From assembly GCA_016870485.1 (NCBI GenBank), contig VGBM01000010.1, forward strand, positions 1 to 56,974: a stretch of 56,974 nucleotides of DNA. Direction: 5' to 3'. Below the pieces are notes generated by a model. The model ran no database searches, was not told where the DNA came from, and worked only from the letters and a program-made list of their open reading frames with translations. The translations under genes were made by a program, and so were the position numbers. Positions within the stretch are counted from its first letter, which is position 1, and each line of letters starts with the position of its first letter. Shown here one piece after another: positions 17,315-25,462 of this stretch. This DNA is from Actinomycetota bacterium (lineage in GTDB: Bacteria; Actinomycetota; Thermoleophilia; Gaiellales; F1-60-MAGs149).

Positions 17315-18205
17315 GTGCACCGCCGCCTGCCGCTGATCCCGCTCGTCCTCGCCGCCTGCCTCGCCGTGGCGCCCGCCGCCGCCGCGAAGGCGCCCGCGGC
17401 GGTCGTCGCCGACCCCGAGATCAGCTGGGTCCGGGTCGGTCTCGTCACGCCCGCCCCGGGCCAGCCGGCGACGCTGGCGAACCGCATCGTCGTGCGCGTG
17501 CGGGTCGTGCATCGCCCGCTCGGCGAAGCCGCGGCGGACGTGCGCACCGTCGGTGCGGTGACGGTCGTCCTGTCCCGCTTCGCGGGCGAGCGCGACTACA
17601 CCGTCGGCGGCGGCACCGCCGCGCGCGTCCTGCCCGTCCTCGTCGACCCGGTCGGCGTCGTCTACCGCGTCGTCCTCAACCAGCGCCAGAGCGACGCCGT
17701 CCGGACCACCTCCGAGGCGGGCGACCTGCGCGCCCTCGTCCTCGTCGACCAGCGGGCCACGGCGAAGCGGCGGGCGCCCGCGATCGGCAACGCGCTGTCC
17801 CTCGCCGACGCCAAGGCCTACGCGGTTGGCGTGCCCCTGCCCGCCGACGCGCCGCCGCGCCTCGAGCGCCGCCGCGCCGAGGCCGTGATCGGCACCGACG
17901 CCGACGGGCGCGCGCTCGTCGAGCGCGTGCGGATCGGGCTTTCCGGCGGACGCGTGCTCGAGCTGCGGCCCGGCGATCCGCTCGACCCGACCGGCGCTCC
18001 GAGCCCCCTCGACGGCACGGCACGCGTGCTCGGCCCCGACGGCGCGGTCCTCGGCGAGGTCGCGGCGCCCGCGGGGTTCACGCTCGCCGTCCGTCCGGCC
18101 GGCGACCAGCCCGGCACGCTCGTCTGGCCCGCGCTCGAGGTGCCCGGGCTGGAGCCGATCGCCGCGGGCAGCGCGGCGCTCAGGGCGCCGTCGCCGAAGC
18201 GCTGA
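17315..18205 (+). CDS. Secreted protein of unknown function
   Basis: The 296-aa protein has a classical signal peptide (RRLPLIPLVLAACLAVAPAAAAKA, cleavage near 24). The mature part is predicted beta-rich with no recognised catalytic motif. A double-Arg pair at 3-4 is too close to the start for a Tat motif. Early strands alternate Val and Arg (RIVVRVRVVHRPL), followed by a longer Arg/Ala/Asp-rich region. The GTG at 17315 has CAGACT 6 nt upstream, a weak -10. Its stop abuts that of the next gene on the other strand (TGATCA). I do not recognise the family. Confidence 0.6.
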   Translation: MHRRLPLIPLVLAACLAVAPAAAAKAPAAVVADPEISWVRVGLVTPAPGQPATLANRIVVRVRVVHRPLGEAAADVRTVGAVTVVLSRFAGERDYTVGGGTAARVLPVLVDPVGVVYRVVLNQRQSDAVRTTSEAGDLRALVLVDQRATAKRRAPAIGNALSLADAKAYAVGVPLPADAPPRLERRRAEAVIGTDADGRALVERVRIGLSGGRVLELRPGDPLDPTGAPSPLDGTARVLGPDGAVLGEVAAPAGFTLAVRPAGDQPGTLVWPALEVPGLEPIAAGSAALRAPSPKR

Positions 18206-18409
18206 TCAGCGCAGCTTGCGCAGCACGCTGACCGCCATCAGCGCGCCCGCGGCTGCGATCGCGATCGGGGCGAAGCGGCGGGCCGTGCCCGTGGCCTCGG
18301 CCCTGGCCGAGCCCGCGGCGGAGCCGAGGCTGCCGACGGCCTGGACGAAGCCGGCCTGGGCCGCCTCCGCCTCGGCGCGCGCGGCGGCGAGGTCCTTCTT
18401 GGCGCTCAC
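18206..18409 (-). CDS. Small single-pass membrane protein, partner of the Holin-X-type protein
   Basis: This 67-residue protein has an N-terminal Ala/Glu-rich helix (KKDLAAARAEAEAAQAG) and one TM segment at about 46-62 (FAPIAIAAAGALMAVSVL) with a basic C-terminus. The layout is like the DUF3618 type, small proteins that often sit beside Holin-X genes in actinobacteria. Its GTG overlaps the stop of that gene by 4 bp. The function is unknown; a role at the envelope is inferred. Confidence 0.6.
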   Translation of the reverse strand: MSAKKDLAAARAEAEAAQAGFVQAVGSLGSAAGSARAEATGTARRFAPIAIAAAGALMAVSVLRKLR

Positions 18410-18813
18410 CGGAGCTCGTCCTTGCCGTTCGAGCCGCGTCCGAACTCGGCGGGCGTCGCCTTGGCGATGCCGATCGCGGTCTCCGGGACGGGCGGGCCGA
18501 CCTTCGCGAGGATCGCCTTGCCGGCCACGCCGCAGAGGCCGGCCAGGACGAGGAAGCCGATCGCGGTGATCAGCGCCGCGAGCCAGAGCGGCACGAGCGT
18601 CGAGATGCCCCAGATGATCGCGATCATCACCGCGAACAGGGACAGGAAGGCGAGCGCACCGGCGAGGACGAGGAGGCCGACGCCGGGCGCGGCCTGCTGC
18701 ATCTTGAACTTGATCTCGGCCTGGGCGAGGGCGATCTCGGCGCGGACCAGGCGCTGAGCCTGCTCCGAGACCTTGAACGCGCCCTCCTGGAGGCGGTCGA
18801 TGACGTCGCGCAT
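18406..18813 (-). CDS. Actinobacterial Holin-X/phage-holin-3_6-type membrane protein
   Basis: The 135-aa protein has an amphipathic N-terminal helix (RLVRAEIALAQAEIKFKMQQA), then two hydrophobic hairpin helices at about 46-70 and 76-104. That is the pattern of the putative Actinobacterial Holin-X family. Despite the name these are chromosomal envelope proteins; there are no phage genes around it. TAGGAT 7 nt upstream of the ATG gives a leaderless promoter that overlaps the stop region of the ABC-F gene. Confidence 0.8.
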   Translation of the reverse strand: MRDVIDRLQEGAFKVSEQAQRLVRAEIALAQAEIKFKMQQAAPGVGLLVLAGALAFLSLFAVMIAIIWGISTLVPLWLAALITAIGFLVLAGLCGVAGKAILAKVGPPVPETAIGIAKATPAEFGRGSNGKDELR

Positions 18814-18820
18814 GGAACGG

Positions 18821-18826
18821 ATCCTA
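18821..18826 (-). promoter_or_regulatory. -10 box (TAGGAT) of the Holin-X gene
   Basis: TAGGAT on minus lies 7 nt from the ATG at 18813 and overlaps the stop codon of the ABC-F gene. Confidence 0.45.
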
Positions 18827-20701
18827 CCCGTTCGCCGAGCGCATCGCCGCGGCCTCGGCCTCCTCCCAATCGCGCATCAACAGGCGCAGCTCCTCCTGGC
18901 GCTGGCTGTGCGCCTTGGCGGTCTGGGCGAACAGCTGGTGGTCGGCGCGCACGCTGGCGTCGGCCAGCTCGGCCTCGAGCTGCGCGATCGCGTCCTCCTT
19001 GGCGGAGACCTCCGCGGCGAGCTCCTTCGCGCGGCGCATCTCGGGCGTCGCCTTCGGGCGCCGGGCGGGCTTCGCGGCGGGCGCCGCCTTCTTGACCGTC
19101 TTCTCGCGCACGCCGCCGTCGGTGGCGGCGAGGAAGTCCTCGTAGTCGCCGTCGCGGCGGACGAGGGTGCCGCCCTCGATCGAGAGGGTCTCGTCGGCGA
19201 GGGCGTCGATCAGGGCGCGGTCGTGCGAGACGAGCAGGATCGCGCCCGCGTACGCGTCGAGCGCGGCCTCGAGCGCCTCGCAGGCCTCGACGTCGAGGTG
19301 GTTGGTCGGCTCGTCGAGGACCAGCACGTTCGCGCCGGACGCGACGAGGCGGGCGAGGAGGAGGCGCTTGCGCTCGCCGCCGGAGAGCACCTCGACCTTC
19401 TTCTCGACCTCGGCGCCGGAGAACAGGAAGCGGCCGAGCAGCGTGCGGCACTCGGAGGTGCCGAGGTCGCTGCCCGCGGACAGGGCCTCGAGGACGGTGG
19501 CCCGCTCGGGCAGGTCGTCGGCGTGCTGGGAGAAGTACGCGAGCTCGACGTTGTGGCCGAGCTTGACCGCGCCGGTGGCGGCGGGCCGGCCGCCGACGAG
19601 GCTCTCGACGAGGGTCGTCTTGCCCGACCCGTTCGGCCCGATCACGGCCATCGTGCGGCCGCGCTCGAGGACGAACGAGCCGTGCTCGAAGAGCACCCGG
19701 TCGCCGGCGGTGAGCGTGAGGTCGCGGGCCTCGATCACGTCGCGGCTCGGCTTCGGGGTCTTCGGGAACCCGAACGCGAGGCGCACCTCCCGGGCGGGAC
19801 GCTCGAGCCGCTCGATCTTGTCGAGGCGCTTGCCGAGCGACTTCGCCTGGCGGGCCCGGGTGCCGGCGCCGAAGCGGGCGATGAAGCGCTCGAGGCGCTG
19901 GATCTCCTCCTGCTGGCGCTCGAAGGCCTCCACGGCCTGCGTCTCCTCGAGGATGCGCTCCTTGCGGTACGCGCTGTAGCGCATCGCGTAGGAGCGGGCC
20001 CGGCCGCGGCCGAGCTCGACGACGCCGGTGGCGACCGCCTCCAGGAACCAGCGGTCGTGCGAGACGACGAGGACGGCGCCCTTGAAGTCGGCGAGCTCGG
20101 ACTCGAGCCAGTCGAGGTTCTTGAGGTCGAGGTGGTTCGTCGGCTCGTCGAGGAGCAGGAGGTCCGGGTTGGCGGAGAGCGTGCGGGCGAGCGCGGCGCG
20201 GGTCAGCTCGCCGCCGGAGAACGTGCGCAGCTCGCGCTCGAGGTCGGCGTCGTCGAAGCCGAGCCCGCGCAGCACCGACTCGAAGTGGACCCGCCACGTG
20301 TAGCCGCCGGCCTGGTCGTACGCGGCCTGCGTCGCCGCGTACGCGTGCATGGTGGCGTCCGCGTGGTCGCCATCCGCCATCGCCTGCTCGAGCTCGGCCA
20401 GTCGCCGCTCGATGGCCTCGACGTCGCCGAGCAGCTCGGCGACGTACGCGCCGAGCGTGCGGCCGTCGGCGCGCGGCGGGCGCTGGTCGTGGAGGGCGAC
20501 GCGCCAGCCGCGCGGGATCCCGACCTCGCCCGCGTCGGGCGTGATCTCGCCCGCGACGATGCGGAGCAGCGTCGTCTTGCCGACGCCGTTGCGCCCGACG
20601 ATGCAGAGCCGCTGCCCCTCGGAGACGCGCAGCGAGACGTCGTCGAGGAGCGGGCGGTCGCCGTACCCCTTCGTCACGCCGGCGAGGTGCATCGTGGCCA
20701 T
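18824..20701 (-). CDS. ABC-F family ribosome-associated ATPase
   Basis: The 625-aa protein has two ABC domains and no TM helices. Domain 1 (about 4-250) shows GRNGVGKTT, FSGGELTRAALAR and LLLLDEPTNHLDL; domain 2 (about 320-520) shows GPNGSGKTT, LSGGERKRLLLAR and LVLDEPTNHLDVE. The linker (about 240-320) is charged and helical. The C-terminus (about 540-620) is a Lys/Ala/Glu-rich coiled coil, as in Uup-like members. ABC-F proteins act at the ribosomal E site in translation quality control or antibiotic resistance; which role this one has cannot be read from sequence. The ATG has TAGGAT 6 nt upstream. Confidence 0.92.
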   Translation of the reverse strand: MATMHLAGVTKGYGDRPLLDDVSLRVSEGQRLCIVGRNGVGKTTLLRIVAGEITPDAGEVGIPRGWRVALHDQRPPRADGRTLGAYVAELLGDVEAIERRLAELEQAMADGDHADATMHAYAATQAAYDQAGGYTWRVHFESVLRGLGFDDADLERELRTFSGGELTRAALARTLSANPDLLLLDEPTNHLDLKNLDWLESELADFKGAVLVVSHDRWFLEAVATGVVELGRGRARSYAMRYSAYRKERILEETQAVEAFERQQEEIQRLERFIARFGAGTRARQAKSLGKRLDKIERLERPAREVRLAFGFPKTPKPSRDVIEARDLTLTAGDRVLFEHGSFVLERGRTMAVIGPNGSGKTTLVESLVGGRPAATGAVKLGHNVELAYFSQHADDLPERATVLEALSAGSDLGTSECRTLLGRFLFSGAEVEKKVEVLSGGERKRLLLARLVASGANVLVLDEPTNHLDVEACEALEAALDAYAGAILLVSHDRALIDALADETLSIEGGTLVRRDGDYEDFLAATDGGVREKTVKKAAPAAKPARRPKATPEMRRAKELAAEVSAKEDAIAQLEAELADASVRADHQLFAQTAKAHSQRQEELRLLMRDWEEAEAAAMRSANG

Positions 20702-20707
20702 GCGGGC

Positions 20708-20717
20708 ATCCTACGAT
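20708..20717. promoter_or_regulatory. Overlapping divergent -10 boxes of the ABC-F gene and the gene at 20724
   Basis: TAGGAT on minus (20713-20708) and TACGAT on plus (20712-20717) share the TA at 20712-20713. They lie 6 nt from the minus ATG (20701) and 6 nt from the plus GTG (20724). The geometry matches the M42/fabF promoter. Confidence 0.55.
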
Positions 20718-20723
20718 CACGCC

Positions 20724-21323
20724 GTGGAACCCGACGCCAACGACCGCGCGTGGATCCGGGCGCGCTACCGCCCGCTGGTTGAGCTCTGCGCGGAGCGGGG
20801 CGAGGACCCGGGCCCGTGGGCCGAGCGGGTCGCGGCCGGGGCGCTGCCCGGCCCGAGCTACGAGCTCGACGGCGAGGGCCTCTACCCGCCGGGCTGGTTC
20901 GGGCTGGTCGACGAGGCGGGCTCCGTCGCCGCGCTGCGCGCCCACTTCGAGGAGCGCTTCGCGCTCGCGGCGGACGCGACGGGGGCCGTCGCCGGCCCCG
21001 ACGAGCTCGACGAGGCCTGGGAGGAGTACCTGTCCGGGGCCTGGGGCCGCGTCCTCTTCGACCCGACGCCGGAGAGCGCCGTGCAGGCCAACCGCCTCGC
21101 CGGGTCGATCGCCGAGCTGCTCGACGCGCCGGCGCCGGGCGACCCGCACTGGTGCCGGCGGCTCGCCGCCCGCACGGCGGCGCTGGCGGCGCTCCTGCGG
21201 GAAGGATGCGCCGCGGATCGGGCGAACGGGGAGCCGCACCCGTGGGACCTCTGGGTCGCCGCGCCCCGGCGCGACTACGCTGACGTCATCGCGGACCCCG
21301 ACGCAGGAAGAGCGCCCGAATGA
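20724..21323 (+). CDS. Conserved-type acidic protein of unknown function
   Basis: The 199-aa soluble protein starts VEPDANDRAWIRARYRPLVE. It is Trp- and Glu/Asp-rich, with LDEAWEEYLSGAWGRVLFDP and EPHPWDLWVAAP standing out. There is no signal peptide or TM segment, and I recognise no family. An in-frame ATG at 20700 would overlap the divergent start codon, so the GTG at 20724, 6 nt after TACGAT, is preferred. Its stop overlaps the start of the next gene by 4 bp (ATGA), so the two are probably co-translated. Confidence 0.65.
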   Translation: MEPDANDRAWIRARYRPLVELCAERGEDPGPWAERVAAGALPGPSYELDGEGLYPPGWFGLVDEAGSVAALRAHFEERFALAADATGAVAGPDELDEAWEEYLSGAWGRVLFDPTPESAVQANRLAGSIAELLDAPAPGDPHWCRRLAARTAALAALLREGCAADRANGEPHPWDLWVAAPRRDYADVIADPDAGRAPE

Positions 21324-21760
21324 GCTACGACACCCTCGCCCTGATCCACTCGATCGCCGCCTACGTCTGGTTCGGGGCGCTGTTCGGGTCGCTGGTCTTC
21401 GCGACCCTGTCGTCGCGGCGCAGCGCCGACGGCATCCTCGTCGGCGCCTTCGCGATGCTGCGCTTCTCGACGCGGGTCGGCCTGCCGGCGGCGATCATCC
21501 TGATGATCGCCGGCATCTGGATGATGACCGAGGGCGGCATCAGCTGGGGTGCGACCTGGATCTCGATCGGCTTCCTCGTCTGGATCCTCGTCGCCGTCGG
21601 CGGCAGCGGCCTGATGCACCCGACGGCGCGCAAGCTGCGCAACGCGACGGTCGGCTCGGACGAGGCGGCGGTCTACGCGAAGCGCATCATCTGGATCGGC
21701 GGCGCCCAGATCATCCTGATCGCGATCGCGATCTGGGCGATGAGCTCGCAGCCCGGGTAG
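21320..21760 (+). CDS. Four-helix membrane protein (DUF2269-like)
   Basis: The 146-aa protein has four TM segments at about 6-28, 47-68, 75-96 and 122-142. The first contains a His-Ser pair (LALIHSIAAYVWFGAL), as in the DUF2269/CopD-like membrane proteins. Function is unknown. It is coupled by ATGA to the upstream gene. Its TAG stop is followed directly, in the same frame, by the MFS transporter reading frame, which has no ordinary start codon. Confidence 0.7.
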   Translation: MSYDTLALIHSIAAYVWFGALFGSLVFATLSSRRSADGILVGAFAMLRFSTRVGLPAAIILMIAGIWMMTEGGISWGATWISIGFLVWILVAVGGSGLMHPTARKLRNATVGSDEAAVYAKRIIWIGGAQIILIAIAIWAMSSQPG

Positions 21761-21766
21761 GTCCCG

Positions 21767-22972
21767 CTGCGCTCGGACCCCCTGCTCCGCGAACGGGACG
21801 GGCGCCTGCTCCTCGGCGCCCAGGCGCTCGACGTCATCGGCGCGGGGGTCTCCTGGATCGCGCTGCCCTGGCTCGTCCTCGACGGGGGCGGGTCGGCGGC
21901 GTCGGCCGGGCTCGTCTTCGCCCTGTCCGTCGCGCCGTACGTCGTGTTCGGGCTCGTCGCGGGCGTCGTCGGCGACCGTCACAACCGGCGTCGCATCATG
22001 TGGATCGCGCACGCCACGCAGGTCGCCGCGGCGCTGGTCATCCCCGCCTGGTACGTCTTCGGGCACCCGCCGCTCGGCGTGGTGCTGGCGGCGGCGATCG
22101 CGATCGGCACGGCCCGGGTGTTCGTCGACGCCGCCGTGTTCGGGGCGATCGCCGCGATCATCGGCCGCGAGCGCTTCACCGAGGGGCAGGCGACCCTGTC
22201 GGCGGCCTGGGCGATCGGCTACTTCATCGGGCCGGCGCTCGGCGGCGTCCTGATCGCCGCCGTCGGCCCCGCCTTCGCGCTCGTCGCGGAGGCCGCGATG
22301 TTCGTCTGCGCGATGGCGATGATCCTGCTCGTGCGCCGGCCGCTCGACGCGGAGGACCGCGGCGCGCCCGAGTCGGCGACGGCGATGGCGCGGGAGGGCC
22401 TCGCGGTCATCTGGCACACGCCCCGGGTGCGCTCCTACACGTGGCTCAGCATCGCCTGGAACCTCGCGGCCGCGACGTCGGCGGCCCTGTCGGTGCCGCT
22501 CCTGCGCGAGTCGCTCGGCCTCTCGTCGGTCGAGGCCGGGGTGGTGCTCGCGATCGGCAGCTTCGTCGCGATCGGCGTGCCCGCGCTGCTCGGGCGGCTC
22601 GTGCCGCGGCACGGCCCGGGGCCGGTCGCGGCGGCGCTGACGGGACTGAGCGCCGTCTCGATCCTCGCCACGGGGCTCGCGCCGGGCTTCGCCACCGTCG
22701 CGGTCGCGAACGGGATCCGCAACCTCGCCGACTTCGCCCTGCTCTCGGCCATCATCGGCGAGCGCCAGCGCGGCGTGCCCGACCGCCTGCAGGCCCGGGT
22801 CGGCATCACCGGCCGCATGATCGCGGTGGCGGCGATCGCCGGGGGCGGGCTGATCGGCGCCGCCCTGGCGGACCCGCTCGGGGTGCGCGGCGTCTTCGTG
22901 CTGTCCGCGGTCGGCGTCGCGATCGCCTTCGCGATCACGATCCCGGGCGTGCTGCGCGCCGGACGCGGCTAG
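21767..22972 (+). CDS. Major facilitator superfamily transporter, no canonical start codon
   Basis: About 401 aa if read from CTG 21767, with 12 TM segments. The N-terminal RDGRLLLGAQALDVIGAGVS and loop GDRHNRRRIMW are a typical MFS start (helix 1 and the loop 2-3 signature), as in actinobacterial MFS-3 exporters. The first ATG/GTG/TTG in frame is the GTG at 21944, which would delete helices 1-2. Upstream, the frame is bounded by the TAG of the preceding gene at 21758-21760. GGGTAGG lies 5 nt before the CTG and could act as a ribosome binding site. Stop-codon readthrough giving a fused protein is the other option. Its TAG shares CTAG with the cobA/hemD stop. Substrate is unknown. Confidence 0.8.
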   Translation: MRSDPLLRERDGRLLLGAQALDVIGAGVSWIALPWLVLDGGGSAASAGLVFALSVAPYVVFGLVAGVVGDRHNRRRIMWIAHATQVAAALVIPAWYVFGHPPLGVVLAAAIAIGTARVFVDAAVFGAIAAIIGRERFTEGQATLSAAWAIGYFIGPALGGVLIAAVGPAFALVAEAAMFVCAMAMILLVRRPLDAEDRGAPESATAMAREGLAVIWHTPRVRSYTWLSIAWNLAAATSAALSVPLLRESLGLSSVEAGVVLAIGSFVAIGVPALLGRLVPRHGPGPVAAALTGLSAVSILATGLAPGFATVAVANGIRNLADFALLSAIIGERQRGVPDRLQARVGITGRMIAVAAIAGGGLIGAALADPLGVRGVFVLSAVGVAIAFAITIPGVLRAGRG

Positions 22973-24417
22973 CCGAGCAGCTCGACGAGGGCGGCGACGA
23001 GGCCGTCCAGGTCGTGCTCCGCGGCCTCGGCGGCGACCGGGATCCCGAGCTCGCGCATCGCCGCGCTCGTGGCCGGGCCGATGGCGACGCCGCGCACGCC
23101 GTCGAGGTCGTGCCCGGCGAAGGCGGCCGCGAAGGCGCGCGCCGTCGAGGCCGACGTGAAGGCGACGGCGTCCGCGCCGAGTGCGGCGTCCGTGTCGGGC
23201 ACGACGGGCACGGTGCGGTAGAGGACCGCGATCTCGACCTCGGCGCCCCGCGCGGCGAGGCCGTCGGGGAGGAGGTCGCGCGCCTCCTCGGCGCGGGCGA
23301 TCAGGACGCGGCGGCCCGCGGCCCGGTCGGCGAGCAGGTCGAGCAGGGCCTCGGCGACGGCCCGCTCGGAGACGAGGTCCGCGACGATGCCGACCTCGCG
23401 CAGCGCCGCCGCGGTGGCCGGGCCGATCGCCGCCACCTCGACGCCGTGCAGCGCGCGGGCGTCGCCGCCGATCCGCTCGAGCAGGAGCGCGGGCGCGTTC
23501 GGGCTGGTGACGACGAGGATGTCGCAGGCCGACGGGTCGATCGGATCGCCGGGGACGGGCTCGGTGCGGATCAGGGGCGCCTGCACGACGCGGGCGCCGA
23601 GGTCGGCGAGGCGGCGGCTGAGGCCGTCGGCCTGGGCCCGCGGGCGGGTGACCGCCACGACGCGGCCGGCGAGCGGCAGCCGCTCGGCCCAGCCGATCGC
23701 CTCGCGGACCGCGACGACGTCGCCGACCACCGTGACGGCGGGCGACGCCACCCCGGCTGCCGCGGCCGTGGCGGCGATCGTGGCCAGCTCGCCCGTGGTC
23801 ACGCGCTGGGTCGGGGAGGTCGCGCGCTCGACGATCGCCACCGGCGTCCCGGGGTCGCGGCCGCCGGCGACGAGCGCGTCGGCGATGCCCGCGAGGCGGC
23901 CGACGCCCATCAGCAGCACGAGCGTGCCGCCGGCGCGGGCCAGGGATGCCCAGTCGGTCTGGGTCTCGGGCTTCGCCGGGTCCTCGTGGCCGGTGACGAT
24001 GGTCACGTGGGTGGCGAGGCCGCGGTGCGTGACCGGCACGCCCGCCGCGGACGGCGCCGCGATCGCGCTGGAGACGCCCGGCACGACCTCGTAGGGCACG
24101 CCGGCGGCGTGCAGCGCCTCGGCCTCCTCCGAGCCCCGCCCGAACACGAAGGGGTCGCCGCCCTTGAGGCGCACCGTGAGGCGCCCGGTCAGGCCGTGCT
24201 CGACGAGGCAGGCGTTGATCTCGTCCTGGGTCATCGCGACGCGCCCCGGGGCCTTGCCCGCGTCGACCACGAGGCAGCCCTCGGGCGCCTCGAGCGGCAG
24301 CTCGGGGCCGGCCAGGCGGTCGACGACGAGCACCTCGGCGCGGCGCACGAGGTCGAGGCCGCGAACCGTGATCAGGCCCGGGTCGCCCGGGCCGGACCCG
24401 ACCAGGAAGACCGTCAT
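22969..24417 (-). CDS. cobA-hemD: Fused uroporphyrinogen-III C-methyltransferase / uroporphyrinogen-III synthase
   Basis: The 482-aa bifunctional enzyme has an N-terminal SUMT domain (about 1-240): VGSGPGDPGLITVRG, the SAM site LKGGDPFVFGRG, VVPGVSSAIAAP and VTGHEDP. The C-terminal HemD domain (about 248-482) shows VAVTRPRAQADGLSRRL, DILVVTSPNA and AVAFTSASTARAF. HemD closes hydroxymethylbilane to uroporphyrinogen III; SUMT methylates it to precorrin-2 for siroheme or cobalamin. Such fusions are common in actinobacteria. The ATG overlaps hemC by 4 bp and it is the last gene of the ccm-hem operon. Confidence 0.93.
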   Translation of the reverse strand: MTVFLVGSGPGDPGLITVRGLDLVRRAEVLVVDRLAGPELPLEAPEGCLVVDAGKAPGRVAMTQDEINACLVEHGLTGRLTVRLKGGDPFVFGRGSEEAEALHAAGVPYEVVPGVSSAIAAPSAAGVPVTHRGLATHVTIVTGHEDPAKPETQTDWASLARAGGTLVLLMGVGRLAGIADALVAGGRDPGTPVAIVERATSPTQRVTTGELATIAATAAAAGVASPAVTVVGDVVAVREAIGWAERLPLAGRVVAVTRPRAQADGLSRRLADLGARVVQAPLIRTEPVPGDPIDPSACDILVVTSPNAPALLLERIGGDARALHGVEVAAIGPATAAALREVGIVADLVSERAVAEALLDLLADRAAGRRVLIARAEEARDLLPDGLAARGAEVEIAVLYRTVPVVPDTDAALGADAVAFTSASTARAFAAAFAGHDLDGVRGVAIGPATSAAMRELGIPVAAEAAEHDLDGLVAALVELLG

Positions 24418-25310
24418 GCGCCGGCCTCCGCGAGCAGCCGCTCGGCGCCGGCGGCGCGCAGCCTCGCGACGACGGCGTCCACGAGCGACGCGGGGTCGGG
24501 GCCGGTGGCCTCGGCGCGCGCCTCGGCCGCGCCGTCGGGGGCGGCGACCCAGCCCGCGAGGCGCCAGCCGCCCGCGACCGCGTGGGCGTGCGCGGCGACG
24601 GGCACGCGGCAGCCGCCGCCGAGGCGACGGGTGACGCCCCGCTCGGCCAGCACCGCCCCCCGCGTCTCGGCGTGGTCGGCCGGCGCGGCGCCGTCCTCCT
24701 CGCCCGTGCGGGTCTGCAGCGCGATCGCGCCCTGCCCCGCCTCGGGCACCAGCTCGTCGACGGCGAAGCGGAAGCCGATCTCGCGGTCGAGGCCGATCCG
24801 CTCGAGGCCGCAGGCGGCGAGCACGACGGCGTCGAGGCCGTCGGCCGCGCGGCGGTCGAGGCGGGTCTGCACGTTGCCGCGGACGGGGACCAGCTCGAGG
24901 TCGGGGCGCAGGCGCGCGAGCAGCGCGCAGCGGCGCAGGGACGACGTACCGACGCGGGCGCCGGCGGGCACCGCGTCGAGCGAGGCGGCCGCCCCGCACC
25001 AGGCGTCGCGCGGGTCGGCGCGGGGGAGGAAGGCGGCGAGGACGAGCCCGGCGGGCTGCTCGCCCGTCAGGTCCTTCGCCGAGTGGACGGCGACATCGAC
25101 GCGGCCCGCGAGCAGCGCCTCCTCGAGGGCGCTCGCGAAGGCGCCCGGGCCGAGCTCGGCGAGCGGGGCGGCGGGGGCCTCGTCGCCGCGGGTCGAGACG
25201 ACCACGACCTCGCTCTCGACGCCGGCGGCGCACAGGGCGGCGGCCGCGAGGTCCGCCTGGGCGAGGGCGAGCGGGGAGCCGCGGGTCCCGAGCCGGAGCG
25301 CGGCGCTCAC
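24414..25310 (-). CDS. hemC: Porphobilinogen deaminase (hydroxymethylbilane synthase)
   Basis: The 298-aa enzyme polymerises four porphobilinogens to hydroxymethylbilane. It has RLGTRGSPLALAQA (6-19), catalytic Asp80 in VHSAKDL, VGTSSLRRCALL (120-131), RGNVQTRLD and Cys234 (LGGGCRVPVAAHA), which carries the dipyrromethane cofactor. Start GTG 25310 overlaps ccmD by 4 bp. Tetrapyrrole synthesis directly behind cytochrome c maturation suggests joint expression to supply heme for c-type cytochromes. hemA, hemB and hemL are not in the window. Confidence 0.94.
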   Translation of the reverse strand: MSAALRLGTRGSPLALAQADLAAAALCAAGVESEVVVVSTRGDEAPAAPLAELGPGAFASALEEALLAGRVDVAVHSAKDLTGEQPAGLVLAAFLPRADPRDAWCGAAASLDAVPAGARVGTSSLRRCALLARLRPDLELVPVRGNVQTRLDRRAADGLDAVVLAACGLERIGLDREIGFRFAVDELVPEAGQGAIALQTRTGEEDGAAPADHAETRGAVLAERGVTRRLGGGCRVPVAAHAHAVAGGWRLAGWVAAPDGAAEARAEATGPDPASLVDAVVARLRAAGAERLLAEAGA

Positions 25311-25462
25311 GGCCGCGGCTCGCCGCCCTGCCCCTCGAGCTCGTCGAGCTGGCGCTCGAGCCGCCCGAGCTTGCGGCCGATGATGGCCACGTACAGCAGG
25401 ATCACGACCCAGACCACGAGGTACGCGGCGGCGACGTACGGCACGGCGTCGCGGAGCGTCAC
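25307..25462 (-). CDS. ccmD: CcmD-like small heme-export subunit
   Basis: The 51-aa protein has one TM helix (AYLVVWVVILLYVAIIG, about 12-29) followed by a charged helix GRKLGRLERQLDELEG. Size, topology and position right after ccmC are those of CcmD, which holds the CcmABC complex to holo-CcmE. The GTG overlaps the ccmC stop by 4 bp, and its own stop overlaps the hemC start. It is easy to miss because the same frame extends far upstream inside ccmC without being coding. Confidence 0.8.
   Translation of the reverse strand: MTLRDAVPYVAAAYLVVWVVILLYVAIIGRKLGRLERQLDELEGQGGEPRP

Noticed and set aside
18206..18813. Prophage remnant, because of the holin-like gene
   Set aside because: Holin-X-type proteins are ordinary chromosomal genes in actinobacteria. 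No endolysin, tail or capsid genes are near.
18773..20782. A 669-codon plus frame opposite the ABC-F gene
   Set aside because: It is an exact antisense shadow of an ABC ATPase with intact motifs; the product is low complexity.
20779..25383. A 1534-codon open frame on the plus strand
   Set aside because: It runs antisense to hemC and cobA/hemD and through the MFS gene in the wrong phase. The Arg/Ala/Gly-rich product has no domain and is a GC-driven shadow.
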